The position numbers and the translations under genes were made by a program. Shown here in pieces: positions 17,057 through 25,547 of a stretch of DNA of 64,000 nucleotides. Origin of the DNA: an uncultured Lachnospiraceae bacterium (lineage in GTDB: Bacteria > Bacillota > Clostridia > Lachnospirales > Lachnospiraceae); the NCBI GenBank assembly GCA_910584205.1, contig CAJUAA010000010.1, positions 1-64,000 on the forward strand, written 5' to 3'. The notes under the pieces are model-generated. The model made no database searches. It was not told the DNA's origin and saw only the letters and a list, made by a program, of their open reading frames with translations. Within the stretch, counting starts at the first letter, position 1. Every line of letters begins with the position of its first letter.

Positions 17057-17175
17057 TGATTTTTTGTGATTTTATTATAACATCCCAAAATGCGTCTATA
17101 AATACCCTGTTTTTTTCTGTTTTATGCCATTATGCCGCTTTTTTCTAATATAAGAAAAATGATATAGCATTTTGG
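17057..17175. promoter_or_regulatory. Divergent promoter region of the sugar locus
   Basis: For the leftward operon a TATAAT-type -10 (minus strand, about 17074-17079) lies 17 bp from a weak -35 (TTTATA), as expected for an activator-dependent promoter. A 9-bp sequence occurs as an inverted pair, CCAAAATGC (17085-17093) and GCATTTTGG (17167-17175). One copy sits in the spacer next to the -10. These may be the sites of the adjacent AraC-type activator. Confidence 0.5.
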
Positions 17176-17243
17176 TATATTTTCAGTTATACTTTATAAA
17201 ACATTCATGTGACAGATTCTATCAGATTTTGGAGGGCACCTGC

Positions 17244-18101
17244 ATGAAAGACATTTTATTCTCCATATTTCCCAATGAAAATTTTGTAGATCTGAACCTT
17301 TATCAATTTGGCTGGGAACGCTGCGCGCCGTCACACAGTTTCGGCCCTGCGGCGCGCACCCACTACCTGTTTCACTACGTCATATCCGGCACCGGCACGC
17401 TCCACGCCGATGATTCCTCCGGAACTACCAGAACCTGGCAGATCAAGAGCGGACAGGGCTTCATGATCTTCCCTCAGCAGATCAATACTTATGTGGCGGA
17501 CAAGGATCTTCCCTGGGAATACGTCTGGATCGAATTCGACGGGCTGCGCGTCAGGGAAGCCATCTCCATCGCCGGCCTCACCATGGATTCCCCGGTCTAT
17601 CACGCCCATTCCCGGGATCTTCGGGAAACCATGATGCAGGAGATGCTCTACATCGCCCAGCACGGCGACATGGCCCCCTTTCATCTTATGGGGCATCTGT
17701 ACCTTTTTCTGGATTCTCTCACCCGCTCCATCGCTCCGGTACGGCTCATCGCTTCCAAGCCCGGAAAACTCCGCGATTTCTATATCCATGAAGCGCTTGC
17801 CTACATTGAGCAGAATTTCCAGAATGACATTTCCGTGGAAGATATCGCGGATAACTGCGGACTGAACCGGAGTTATTTTGGAAAAATCTTCAAAAATGCC
17901 GTGGGCCGGACCCCTCAGGATTTCCTGATGAATTACCGCATGACAAAAGCCGCCGAACTTCTGAAGCTGACGCATCTGTCCATCGGAGATATCAGCAAGG
18001 CGGTAGGCTATGACAACCAGCTCCATTTTTCCAGAGCCTTTAAACATATCTACAGCCTCTCGCCGCGGACATGGCGGAACCAGAATCAGATAAATCTATA
18101 A
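17244..18101 (+). CDS. AraC family transcriptional regulator (RafR/MsmR-like)
   Basis: This 285-residue regulator has an N-terminal cupin-like sugar-sensing domain (HYLFHYVISGTGTL, then GFMIFPQQINTYVAD) and a C-terminal pair of helix-turn-helices (ISVEDIADNCGLNRSYFGKI and LSIGDISKAVGYDNQLHFSR). It lies divergent from the raffinose-type operon and is the obvious candidate activator of it, in the manner of MsmR/RafR. The start at 17244 has a GGAGGG site; the in-frame ATG at 17172 does not. A terminator follows its stop. Confidence 0.93.
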   Translation: MKDILFSIFPNENFVDLNLYQFGWERCAPSHSFGPAARTHYLFHYVISGTGTLHADDSSGTTRTWQIKSGQGFMIFPQQINTYVADKDLPWEYVWIEFDGLRVREAISIAGLTMDSPVYHAHSRDLRETMMQEMLYIAQHGDMAPFHLMGHLYLFLDSLTRSIAPVRLIASKPGKLRDFYIHEALAYIEQNFQNDISVEDIADNCGLNRSYFGKIFKNAVGRTPQDFLMNYRMTKAAELLKLTHLSIGDISKAVGYDNQLHFSRAFKHIYSLSPRTWRNQNQINL

Positions 18102-18103
18102 AC

Positions 18104-18150
18104 ACAAAAAAGGTGCAGCGCCTGCCGGCCCGGCAGGTGTTCTGCACCCT
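18104..18150. terminator. Bidirectional terminator between AraC gene and coiled-coil gene
   Basis: GGTGCAG (18112-18118) pairs with CTGCACC (18142-18148), and inside it CCTGCCGG pairs with CCGGCAGG. An A run at 18106-18111 serves as a T tail for leftward transcripts, and T-rich sequence follows on the right. It separates the convergent genes. Confidence 0.75.
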
Positions 18151-18235
18151 GTTGTCTGTTCTTCTCTTTTGTATATCTGATCTTCTATATGTATACTCTG
18201 CCTTTTGTATATTCTTTTATCTGTTTATCTTTTGT

Positions 18236-18664
18236 TCATGATATTCTCTGCAGCTTTTCACTGTGTTCCGATACCACCTTTTTCACAATACCCATATCTG
18301 TCTTCAGTGTCTCCAGGTCTTCGATTCCTTCTGCGTACCTTCGATATGTAGAAGTATAGCAGGACTCGATATTCTGCAGCCTCGGCTGGATGTCGTTTTC
18401 CATCAACACTTTCACGACCTTCATTTCACCGTTCATGGCCTTCATATCGTCCTTCAAAACCACCATTTCAGCCTTCATGGCATTCATGTCGTCCTTCAAT
18501 GCGTTCACATCAGCCCTCAGGTCCTTTATTTCGCCCTGCATGACTTTGATTTCAGCCTTCACAGTCTTCATGTCGTCCTTCAGGGACCTGATATCTTCTT
18601 TCACAGGCTCCAGATGTGACTGAACGATATTGGAAATTGCAAGCAGCAGTTCATGATCTGTCAT
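18236..18664 (-). CDS. Coiled-coil protein, heptad-repeat type
   Basis: This 142-residue protein is almost entirely a coiled coil. Short units such as LKDDMKTVKAEIKVMQGEIK repeat at about seven-residue steps. A short N-terminal segment (MTDHELLLAISNIVQSHLEP) and a C-terminal one (EDLETLKTDMGIVKKVV) frame it. A similar protein is encoded at 53784-54155; such proteins are common in Lachnospiraceae and their role is unknown. The start at 18664 has a GGGGGAA site. No membrane segment or signal is visible. It stands alone between two terminating regions. Confidence 0.75.
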   Translation of the reverse strand: MTDHELLLAISNIVQSHLEPVKEDIRSLKDDMKTVKAEIKVMQGEIKDLRADVNALKDDMNAMKAEMVVLKDDMKAMNGEMKVVKVLMENDIQPRLQNIESCYTSTYRRYAEGIEDLETLKTDMGIVKKVVSEHSEKLQRIS

Positions 18665-18728
18665 TCCGTTCCCCCTTTCCTGAGTATTTATTAAGTGGTT
18701 CCATTATATCAGAACCGTCGCATAAAAG

Positions 18729-19508
18729 CTATTCCTTTTTCAGAAAGCATATCAGAAACCATGTCAGAAGCAGGACCGGCAGACAGACTCCGGTGACCAC
18801 GCAGGCATATTCTGTAAATTCTTCCCAGTTATGATTCCATGCCCGGTTTAAAAAAGGAATGCCAAGCACAGCAGAAGAATACCATAAGACCGGCGGCAGG
18901 AAGAATACCTGTTTCCGGCCGGCAGGCCTTATGCCTTCCTTTTTTTCAGGGTCCATATTCCTGCCTGCCTCCCCATTCTCAGCCATTTTCCAGGATAAAT
19001 ATTCTGCCGTCCTGTACAGGATCAAAAGAGAGATAAAATATACTGCCGTTCCGATCACTGTATGAAGCTGCTTCTGTGTCAGCCATTCTGCGCCGATATC
19101 CGCCTGCTGCAAAAGCCGCGGTAGCTGGATGGACAGCACGATCCGAATCCCATTTACAAAAATCGTGTACAGATATGCTCCTGCTGCCGAACCCAGAAAC
19201 CAGGCCGTTCTTTTTCCTGCTGTTTCCATTCGATGTGTAAATGAAAAAACAGACATCAGCATGACGATGATCAGGAACCGGACTCCGGAACAGGACGGCG
19301 CAATCACAAACTGAAATGCATGATTGACATATCCGACTCCCGGCAGATATTCATATGCCGTTCCACTCAGGATTCTGACCCACCACGCCACAGGCGCCAG
19401 AATCCATAAAAGCCCGTCACTGTCTGCTCCGCCGCAATAAATCCTGAGAGCAATGGCTGCAGTACCTGCAGCCATATAAAAACTCCCATATTTTCTGAAT
19501 ACGCTCAT
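18729..19508 (-). CDS. xrtK: Exosortase K-like membrane transpeptidase
   Basis: This 259-residue integral membrane protein carries the three exosortase hallmarks: the nucleophilic cysteine in APSCSGVRFL (about residue 72), the arginine in FVNGIRIVLSI (about residue 123), and the histidine in QLHTVIGT (about residue 148). About seven hydrophobic segments are seen. Exosortases cut sorting signals of secreted proteins, as sortases do. It overlaps the upstream VIT/vWA gene by four bases (ATGA), so this is a one-enzyme, one-substrate pair; that substrate has a PEP-CTERM-like tail. Assignment to type K rests on my recollection of the family and on the neighbour. Confidence 0.8.
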   Translation of the reverse strand: MSVFRKYGSFYMAAGTAAIALRIYCGGADSDGLLWILAPVAWWVRILSGTAYEYLPGVGYVNHAFQFVIAPSCSGVRFLIIVMLMSVFSFTHRMETAGKRTAWFLGSAAGAYLYTIFVNGIRIVLSIQLPRLLQQADIGAEWLTQKQLHTVIGTAVYFISLLILYRTAEYLSWKMAENGEAGRNMDPEKKEGIRPAGRKQVFFLPPVLWYSSAVLGIPFLNRAWNHNWEEFTEYACVVTGVCLPVLLLTWFLICFLKKE

Positions 19509-21514
19509 GTCCGCTTCCTCCTGCCCGACAGAATACCTGCCAGCATGACCGCCACTGCCATAATACTCAGAACCAGTTCTTCCGGCTCCGCCCCCATCAG
19601 ATAGCCTCCAACCGACAGGCCGGACACCCCCTGCGGAAGGGGAGACGGCTGATCCACATCCATGCTGTCGCCCTCCGGGTTCCGGATCGTATCAAGCACA
19701 GCTACAAAGGAAGTATATGGCGTCACCATACTGTAGTCAAGGCCAATAGATATAATGGCTTCTTTTGTATTCTCATCCTCCCCGGCATAACCGTATGCAG
19801 TCAGCATATCCACCTTTTTCCTCGCCCACAGATACTGGATCGCTCCGTTTTTTTCGGACGGTACTGTCTGAGACACATCAATTTCCTGCACAAAATCCTT
19901 CGTCCCTGTCTTTCCTGTAATCTTAACCGTTCCGGACGGCTCCCCGCTCCATTTTCCAAACAGGACTACCGGTTTTTCAGCAAATAACGTGGGAACTGCA
20001 GCCGGTACGGTATCATGAACATCAAACCCGTTAAACGATACCTGAATATCCGTCAGCACCGGAGCTTCGATATAAGTACGGAATTTCTCTGCCGTCTCTT
20101 CCGCCTTTTCTTCCTCAGTCACAACAAACGACTCGCCCATTCCTGTTCCTGCAATCCCTTCCATCAGAGAACGGTTCACAGAACTTCCGATACCGAAAGA
20201 GAAGAAGCTGGTGTTGTCCAGATTTTCGTTGATTTTTCCAAAAACCTCTTCTTCATCATAGATATACCCGTCTGTAATGACTACCACATTCCTGGCCATG
20301 CCGCTTTTCTTCGGCGTATCCAGCGCACATGCAAGCGCCTCTGCAAGCTCCGTACCTCCGCCGCCTTCCTGCATATCGATCAGTTTCATGGCGCAGTCCA
20401 CATTTTCTTCCGTGGCAGCCACCGATTCCAGCGACATCTCCGATACAATATCCGAGAACAGAAACAGATTAAAGCTGTCTGTGCTTTGAAGGTTTGAAAC
20501 CATCGTCCGAATCAGTTCCTTTGCCGTGTCCAGGGGATATCCGTTCATGGAACCCGATACATCCAGAATGAAAATATATTCTCTGGATACCAGTTCCTCC
20601 GGTCTATAACGTTTTGGCGGCTGCACGGTCAGCAGAAAGAAATTCTCCTCTTCTCCTGTATAGAGCATAAGTCCGGAATCCACCTTCTCGCCTGTCAGTT
20701 CATATTCCAGAATAAAATCCCTGTTTCCTGCAAAATCTTCCGAATCCGCCAGAGTCACCTTTGCTTTCGACTCTTCCGTCTGCTCCACCTGCGTCTTATG
20801 CGTGTCGCATGCCAGTCTGGTGATCGGAACGCCGGCAGACAGATTCACATGGATCTGATAGGCGCTGTCCGGCGCAACGCCTTCTTCCAGATAAGGTGTT
20901 TCCACCCAGCCGCCCTCTTCTGCCTTTTCCTCATCCACCTTTCCCGCATAACGGGGGCCGACAACCGTCGGAAATACAAACTGATAAGTTCCTTCCGCCG
21001 ACTGGATCATTTCCGTATAGTGCAGCTCGATGCGGACGGTATCTCCAGGCATGATATTCGCCACATCCATAGTAAAAACGTTTGCCCTTTTTTCTTCCAG
21101 AAGCGATGCGCTCTTCCCCTCGCTCCTGGCTTCCTCATAACCCTGTCTGGCCTCTTCCTTTTCTTTGATAACAGCGGTCACCACCTGATTCCCGATCTCC
21201 ATCTTCATCCCGTGGACCGATACCTTCGTGGAAGCCGGAAAGACATAACTTGCATTGATTGGATGTTCCCCCTCATTGGCATATGTCTGCGTCACATATG
21301 TCTCGGCAATGATTCCGTTGATGTTTGTTGTCACTTCCGTTCCCTTCAGCGGCAGATGGTCCACCTCAGGGTCTGCACCTTCAATAAAAAAATAAGGAGC
21401 AAGTGTTACATCCTGGTTCTTATCTTCTTCCTGCGCCTCTGCATGCACAGCCGGACAATGTACCGCCAACATGCAGAGTACCATAAACAAACACAGCCGG
21501 TTTTTCTTTTTCAT
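19505..21514 (-). CDS. VIT and vWA domain surface protein, probable exosortase substrate
   Basis: This 669-residue protein has an N-terminal signal peptide (cleavage likely near VHAEA, residue 25) and a VIT domain (about residues 40-170, including VTQTYANEGEHPINASYVFP). A von Willebrand A domain begins near residue 310 with an intact MIDAS motif (DVSGSMNG, Asp318). It has the inter-alpha-trypsin inhibitor heavy chain layout, suggesting metal-dependent adhesion. The C-terminus is a sorting tail: an EPEEL motif, about 20 hydrophobic residues and a final RRKRT. Such a tail plus a translationally coupled exosortase makes it the likely dedicated substrate. The start at 21514 has a GAGGTG site. Confidence 0.87.
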   Translation of the reverse strand: MKKKNRLCLFMVLCMLAVHCPAVHAEAQEEDKNQDVTLAPYFFIEGADPEVDHLPLKGTEVTTNINGIIAETYVTQTYANEGEHPINASYVFPASTKVSVHGMKMEIGNQVVTAVIKEKEEARQGYEEARSEGKSASLLEEKRANVFTMDVANIMPGDTVRIELHYTEMIQSAEGTYQFVFPTVVGPRYAGKVDEEKAEEGGWVETPYLEEGVAPDSAYQIHVNLSAGVPITRLACDTHKTQVEQTEESKAKVTLADSEDFAGNRDFILEYELTGEKVDSGLMLYTGEEENFFLLTVQPPKRYRPEELVSREYIFILDVSGSMNGYPLDTAKELIRTMVSNLQSTDSFNLFLFSDIVSEMSLESVAATEENVDCAMKLIDMQEGGGGTELAEALACALDTPKKSGMARNVVVITDGYIYDEEEVFGKINENLDNTSFFSFGIGSSVNRSLMEGIAGTGMGESFVVTEEEKAEETAEKFRTYIEAPVLTDIQVSFNGFDVHDTVPAAVPTLFAEKPVVLFGKWSGEPSGTVKITGKTGTKDFVQEIDVSQTVPSEKNGAIQYLWARKKVDMLTAYGYAGEDENTKEAIISIGLDYSMVTPYTSFVAVLDTIRNPEGDSMDVDQPSPLPQGVSGLSVGGYLMGAEPEELVLSIMAVAVMLAGILSGRRKRT

Positions 21515-21646
21515 GATACACCTCTTCTGTTCTTCTGATTCTGAATTCCGTTGCTTTTCCTGTTATAAAAAACTATCATGTCAGAGCATCAGAGGAACAT
21601 CAGAATGTCATCAAACATGCATCATTTGAAACTGTAAAAGAAAGAA

Positions 21647-21687
21647 CGGCGCAAAACTGCGCCGCTCAGACTGAATGAATTGGTTTT
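21647..21687. terminator. Terminator with conserved AGACTGAAT tail (copy 1)
   Basis: A 7-bp perfect stem CGGCGCA/TGCGCCG (21647-21653, 21658-21664) with an AAAC loop is followed on the plus strand by a tail CTCAGACTGAATGAATTGG and a T run. On the minus strand it lies after the TSUP stop codon and ends in TTCTTTC. The same loop and tail occur at 33391-33427. Confidence 0.7.
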
Positions 21688-21702
21688 TTAAAGTGAGTAC
21701 GC

Positions 21703-22422
21703 CTACAACAGCACCAGCAGCCCCGATGCCAGAAGAAGCACATAGGTAAGAAAAAGGAAACCTTTCGACGACATCTTTGAAACAAGGCGGTTGCCAATCC
21801 ACACCGCAAGCAAAAACGGGATGCAGGAAACCAGCAGCAGATTTCTGACATGCGGTACAAAATATCCTGCCTGCAGATGGCTGAACAGCAGATAACTGTT
21901 CAATACCACCCACACAGCGGATACGGTGGAACGGAAACGTTCTTTGTCCGGCAGAGCAGACACTGCATAGACGATCAAAAACGAACCTCCTGACAGAAAC
22001 ATACCGTGAATCAGCCCGGCAGCCGGAAGACACGCATAGAGCAGAAGTTTCGGAAGACGAAATTCCCGGCGGATGAACAGCTTTTTCAGGGCAATGAGTA
22101 CGATCAGTGCCCCATATCCCCGAAGAAGGATATCCAGCTCCAGGATATCCAGAAGCCAGATCCCAATTACAAGGCCAATGCCCATGAGCCCCAGCATCTT
22201 TAACAACTCCCGTATATCGATGCTCCTCCACCGGCAGAATACCACATAAACGCTGCTCGCCATGGTGACGATATTCAGGATCGATCTGGCAGGCTCCAGG
22301 CCGATCAGCCGGATCGACACGGGCATGGCCAGCATGGCTCCGGCAAATCCGGTAATCACCTGGATCGTATTGGACAGAAGCACGGTCAGAAGAAAAAGCA
22401 CATAACGCCACAGTTCTCCCAT
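21703..22422 (-). CDS. TSUP (TauE/SafE) family anion exporter, second copy
   Basis: This 239-residue membrane protein belongs to the TauE/SafE (TSUP) family, which moves sulfite, sulfoacetate and similar anions. It has seven or eight hydrophobic helices, with the repeated half visible as ITGFAGAMLAMPVSI early and the matching HGMFLSGGSFLIVYAVSA in the middle. The start at 22422 follows GAGGTGAG, and the stop of the upstream TSUP gene is four bases before it. It is the last gene of the LacI-controlled cluster. Two different TSUP proteins side by side suggest two halves or two exported products. Confidence 0.85.
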   Translation of the reverse strand: MGELWRYVLFLLTVLLSNTIQVITGFAGAMLAMPVSIRLIGLEPARSILNIVTMASSVYVVFCRWRSIDIRELLKMLGLMGIGLVIGIWLLDILELDILLRGYGALIVLIALKKLFIRREFRLPKLLLYACLPAAGLIHGMFLSGGSFLIVYAVSALPDKERFRSTVSAVWVVLNSYLLFSHLQAGYFVPHVRNLLLVSCIPFLLAVWIGNRLVSKMSSKGFLFLTYVLLLASGLLVLL

Positions 22423-22426
22423 GGGC

Positions 22427-23215
22427 TCACCTCGTAAACCGTACAATGTTATAAATATTGATCAGGATCATCACGATCATCAGGCCCACGAACAGCCGGT
22501 CCACCGTCTTTTCCTCAATTCTCTTATTCCATGCCCGGCCGCAGATTCCGCCCGCGATTCCGCCCGATACCATGAGAACCAGCACCCCCGGCTGAAATTC
22601 CGGCACGCTTCTGGTCAGAATCGAGGCAGACAGGCTTGCAAGCTGTGAAAAGAAGATAATATACAGCGAATTTTCCGCAGCCGCCTTTGTGGTCATGGAA
22701 AAGAAGTAAAACAGAACCACCAGGTTGATGGGGCCTCCCCCGATACCCAGAAAGGAGGACAGAATACCCAGAAAGATCCCGATAAGTACACAGGCCGTCC
22801 TGTTACTTACCTGACAGGTTTTGATCCGCTCCTTTCGGAGCGTATAGATCAGTGTCCCGATGGTCACGATCAGCAGGCAGCACGCCTGAACCGCGCCGGC
22901 CTGGTCCCTGTCCGGACATACGGACAGCACCCAGGAAAACAGTTGCTTTCCCGCAAGGCCGCCCGCCGCCGCCCCCAGAGCAAGCGGAAGTCCCACGGCA
23001 GCCTTCACATGGCTCTCTCCTCCCATCCTGCTTTTGATGACTGAATACGTGGTCATGGCCAGAACCGTACAGCCGGACAGAAAGCTGATGACGTTTACAT
23101 CCAGGATGCCAAAGGCATCCAGCACCGGCTTTATGATTACCCCGCCGCCGATCCCGCAGATGGCGCCTGCCACAGAAGCCAGAAAGCAGATGATAAAGAA
23201 TATCAGATAGACCAT
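22427..23215 (-). CDS. TSUP (TauE/SafE) family anion exporter, first copy
   Basis: This 262-residue membrane protein shows the TSUP internal duplication clearly: GAICGIGGGVIIKPVLDAFG near the N-terminus and SSFLGIGGGPINLVVLFYFF in the second half. About eight hydrophobic helices are present. Family members export sulfite, sulfonates or short organic acids. It starts eight bases after the end of the second ATPase gene and has a weak GGTGGTAAT site, so translation probably depends on coupling. It is likely to remove an anionic product of the cluster's enzymes. Confidence 0.9.
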   Translation of the reverse strand: MVYLIFFIICFLASVAGAICGIGGGVIIKPVLDAFGILDVNVISFLSGCTVLAMTTYSVIKSRMGGESHVKAAVGLPLALGAAAGGLAGKQLFSWVLSVCPDRDQAGAVQACCLLIVTIGTLIYTLRKERIKTCQVSNRTACVLIGIFLGILSSFLGIGGGPINLVVLFYFFSMTTKAAAENSLYIIFFSQLASLSASILTRSVPEFQPGVLVLMVSGGIAGGICGRAWNKRIEEKTVDRLFVGLMIVMILINIYNIVRFTR

Positions 23216-23222
23216 TCTGAGA

Positions 23223-23972
23223 TTACCACCACTTGATCTGATCCGTCACATAATTTCGGATTTTAATAAAATCCGGAGCCGTAACGTCCCTCGGCCTTGG
23301 AAGATCCACTGTTACCTCTTCCTTGATCTTTGCCGGCTTGTTGGTCAGGATCAGAACCCGTTCTGCCAGATAGACGGCCTCTTCAATATTGTGCGTAATG
23401 AACACAACCGTAGTTCCCATCTCCTTCCAGAGCCGGATGACCTCATCCTCCAGATAAAAACGAAGCTTGATGTCCATCTGCCCGTAAGGTTCATCCATTA
23501 AAAGCAGGTCCGGCTGCATGGCAAACGCCCGGCCGATGATAATCCGCTGAGCAGTGGATACGGACAGCTGATGGGGATAGCTGTTCCGGAATTCCTGCAG
23601 GCCCAGCAGATTGATGATATTCTCCACTCTCCGGTCGATCTCGTCCTTCGGAAGTTTTTTGATTTCCAGCCCGAACCGCAGATTTTTCTCCACCGTCAGC
23701 CACGGCATGGAGGAAGGCTCCTGAAATACAACCGAGATGCTGTGCTTCTTCGGATCTGCCGGCTCCCCGTCGATATACAGCTCCCCTTTGGTCGGCATAT
23801 AGATCCGCGTAAGCAGATTTAAAAATGTCGTCTTTCCGCATCCGGTAGGCCCTACCACGCAGAGGAATTCGCCCTTTTTAATATGAAAAGACACGTCGTC
23901 CAGTACATGAAGATCACCGAAATACTTTGTCAGATGTTCCACACGGACCTTTGCTTCATCATGTTTATCCAT
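23223..23972 (-). CDS. ABC importer ATPase with degenerate signature motif
   Basis: This ATPase of about 249 residues is of the SsuB/TauB type. Walker A (GPTGCGKTTF), the Q-loop (VFQEPSSMPW), Walker B (LLLMDEPYGQMD) and the switch histidine (ITHNIEE) are intact. The signature, normally LSGGMKQR, reads LSVSTAQR. The sister ATPase (23989-24756) has a normal one. The two probably form a heterodimer with one weakened ATP site. The start at 23972 follows AGGAGG with an 8-base spacer; a TTG one codon earlier is the alternative. It is 13 bp from the sister gene. Confidence 0.92.
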   Translation of the reverse strand: MDKHDEAKVRVEHLTKYFGDLHVLDDVSFHIKKGEFLCVVGPTGCGKTTFLNLLTRIYMPTKGELYIDGEPADPKKHSISVVFQEPSSMPWLTVEKNLRFGLEIKKLPKDEIDRRVENIINLLGLQEFRNSYPHQLSVSTAQRIIIGRAFAMQPDLLLMDEPYGQMDIKLRFYLEDEVIRLWKEMGTTVVFITHNIEEAVYLAERVLILTNKPAKIKEEVTVDLPRPRDVTAPDFIKIRNYVTDQIKWW

Positions 23973-23988
23973 CAATCATACCTCCTGA

Positions 23989-24756
23989 TTAAAGTGCAAG
24001 GTCGGTGTTTTCCGACACTTCTGAACGGATTCTCAAAAACTCCGTATCGGTCATATTCCTTGGACGGGGCAGGTCCTTCAGATCATAGATCTGTTTGACG
24101 GTCGCCGGGCATTTACTCAGGAGTACGATCCGGTCGGCCAGAAAGACCGCCTCCTCAATATTGTTGGTCACGAAGATGATCGTCCGCTTCTCCTGCTCCC
24201 AGATCCGGAGGACTTCCTCTTCCATGGCGTATCTGGTCTGCGCATCCAGCTGGCCGAAGGGCTCGTCCATCAGAAGAATCTCCGGATTGTTCGTATATGC
24301 CCTCGCAATGCCCACACGCTGTTTCATACCCCCGGACAGCTCGTGGGGATAGGAATTCTCAAAACCGGTCAGCCCCACCAGATCGATGTACTTCTGCGCC
24401 ACTTTCCGGCGTTCGTCTTTCTTGACGCCGGAGATTTCCAGGCCAAATTCCACATTGGCCATGACGGTCCTCCAGGGCATCAGATTCAGAGACTGAAATA
24501 CCATGCCGATCCGTCGGTCGCTTCCGTGGATCTCTTCCCCGTCGAGATAAATCTTTCCTCCCACAGGAGTTTCCAGACCTGCGATCAGATTCATCAGAAC
24601 CGTCTTTCCGCAGTGTCCCGGACCGAGAAGGACCAGAAACTCATTGTCATATATTTCAAAGGACACATTGTCTACCGCGTCCTTCACTCCATCCTTGACC
24701 ACATAGCTCTGGCAGATATTTTCCAGTTTTAAAATGATTTTTTTCTTCTCGTCCAT
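23989..24756 (-). CDS. ABC importer ATPase, SsuB/TauB type
   Basis: This ATPase of about 255 residues drives the nitrate/sulfonate/taurine-type importer. It has Walker A (GPGHCGKTV), Q-loop (VFQSLNLMPW), a canonical signature (LSGGMKQRVGIARA) and Walker B (ILLMDEPFGQLD). I chose 24756 (MDEKKKIILK), which has an AAAGGATG site and overlaps the upstream permease gene by 28 bases; the longer frame to 24933 lies wholly within the permease gene. Family members import sulfonates, nitrate, taurine or thiamine precursors, so the substrate cannot be told from this gene alone. Confidence 0.93.
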   Translation of the reverse strand: MDEKKKIILKLENICQSYVVKDGVKDAVDNVSFEIYDNEFLVLLGPGHCGKTVLMNLIAGLETPVGGKIYLDGEEIHGSDRRIGMVFQSLNLMPWRTVMANVEFGLEISGVKKDERRKVAQKYIDLVGLTGFENSYPHELSGGMKQRVGIARAYTNNPEILLMDEPFGQLDAQTRYAMEEEVLRIWEQEKRTIIFVTNNIEEAVFLADRIVLLSKCPATVKQIYDLKDLPRPRNMTDTEFLRIRSEVSENTDLAL

Positions 24757-25547
24757 GGACAGATCATCCTTTCTGCAAATTGTGTAACAATGGCCAGGAT
24801 CGCGCCGACGATACCGATCGCCACCATACCGGTCAGTACCAGCGGCATGTCCAGAGAATCCATTCCTCTGGATATAAGGAATCCGATCCCCGCATTGGCT
24901 CCCAGCATCTCCGCTGCCAGCACGACCATCCATGCCGCGCTGGTGGAGGTACGGACGCCTGCAAAGATTGCATCCAGAGCGGACGGAATCGCAATCTTCA
25001 AAAGCCTCTGGCTCGGCGTGGCGTTAAATACCGTTCCCACATCCAGATACATCTTTTCCACGTTACTCATACCCGCCTGGACGTTCACGACGATACTTGC
25101 AAGCGATCCGAAGATAACGATCAGCACTTTCGGAAATTCACCGATTCCGAACCACAGCGTGATCAGCGGGATCCACGCCAGAGGAGGCACTGCACGGAAC
25201 GCATTGAACATGGGGCCCAGAAGCGCCTTTGCCTTTGGATACCATCCGATCAGAACGCCAAATGCAATCCCTGCCGTCCAGTCGAACAGAAGCGCCAGAC
25301 CGATTCTTCTCAGGCTGACTCCCACATGTCCGATCAGAGACAGCTTTTTCACGGGCTTTACAAATAACTGAATGGTTTTATCCCACACTTCTGCAGGGGA
25401 AGGAAAACCGGAACCGCCGGACGAAGCCAGAAGCCAGAGTCCGATCAACAGAATGACAGAAACTATCGGCAGGATTTTATATAACATCTGCAGCTGTTTT
25501 TCCCGTATCTCGGCAGCGCTCAACATTGAATTATTCTTTTTTGTCAT
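24729..25547 (-). CDS. ABC importer permease, SsuC/TauC type (second)
   Basis: This 272-residue permease has six hydrophobic helices and the family EAA-like loop around YLDVGTVFNATPSQRLLKIA. It starts at ATG 25547, overlapping the first permease stop as ATGA (25544-25547); a GTG at 25559 is possible but the ribosome site GGGGTGG fits the ATG better. The cluster has two distinct permease genes and two ATPase genes, unlike the usual single-permease homodimeric SsuABC/TauABC, so a heterodimeric channel is likely. Confidence 0.9.
   Translation of the reverse strand: MTKKNNSMLSAAEIREKQLQMLYKILPIVSVILLIGLWLLASSGGSGFPSPAEVWDKTIQLFVKPVKKLSLIGHVGVSLRRIGLALLFDWTAGIAFGVLIGWYPKAKALLGPMFNAFRAVPPLAWIPLITLWFGIGEFPKVLIVIFGSLASIVVNVQAGMSNVEKMYLDVGTVFNATPSQRLLKIAIPSALDAIFAGVRTSTSAAWMVVLAAEMLGANAGIGFLISRGMDSLDMPLVLTGMVAIGIVGAILAIVTQFAERMICPWTRRKKSF

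Noticed and set aside
21611..22411. 266-codon minus-strand frame overlapping the TSUP gene
   Set aside because: It is another frame of the TSUP gene; the frame 21703-22422 has the transmembrane family pattern and a ribosome site.
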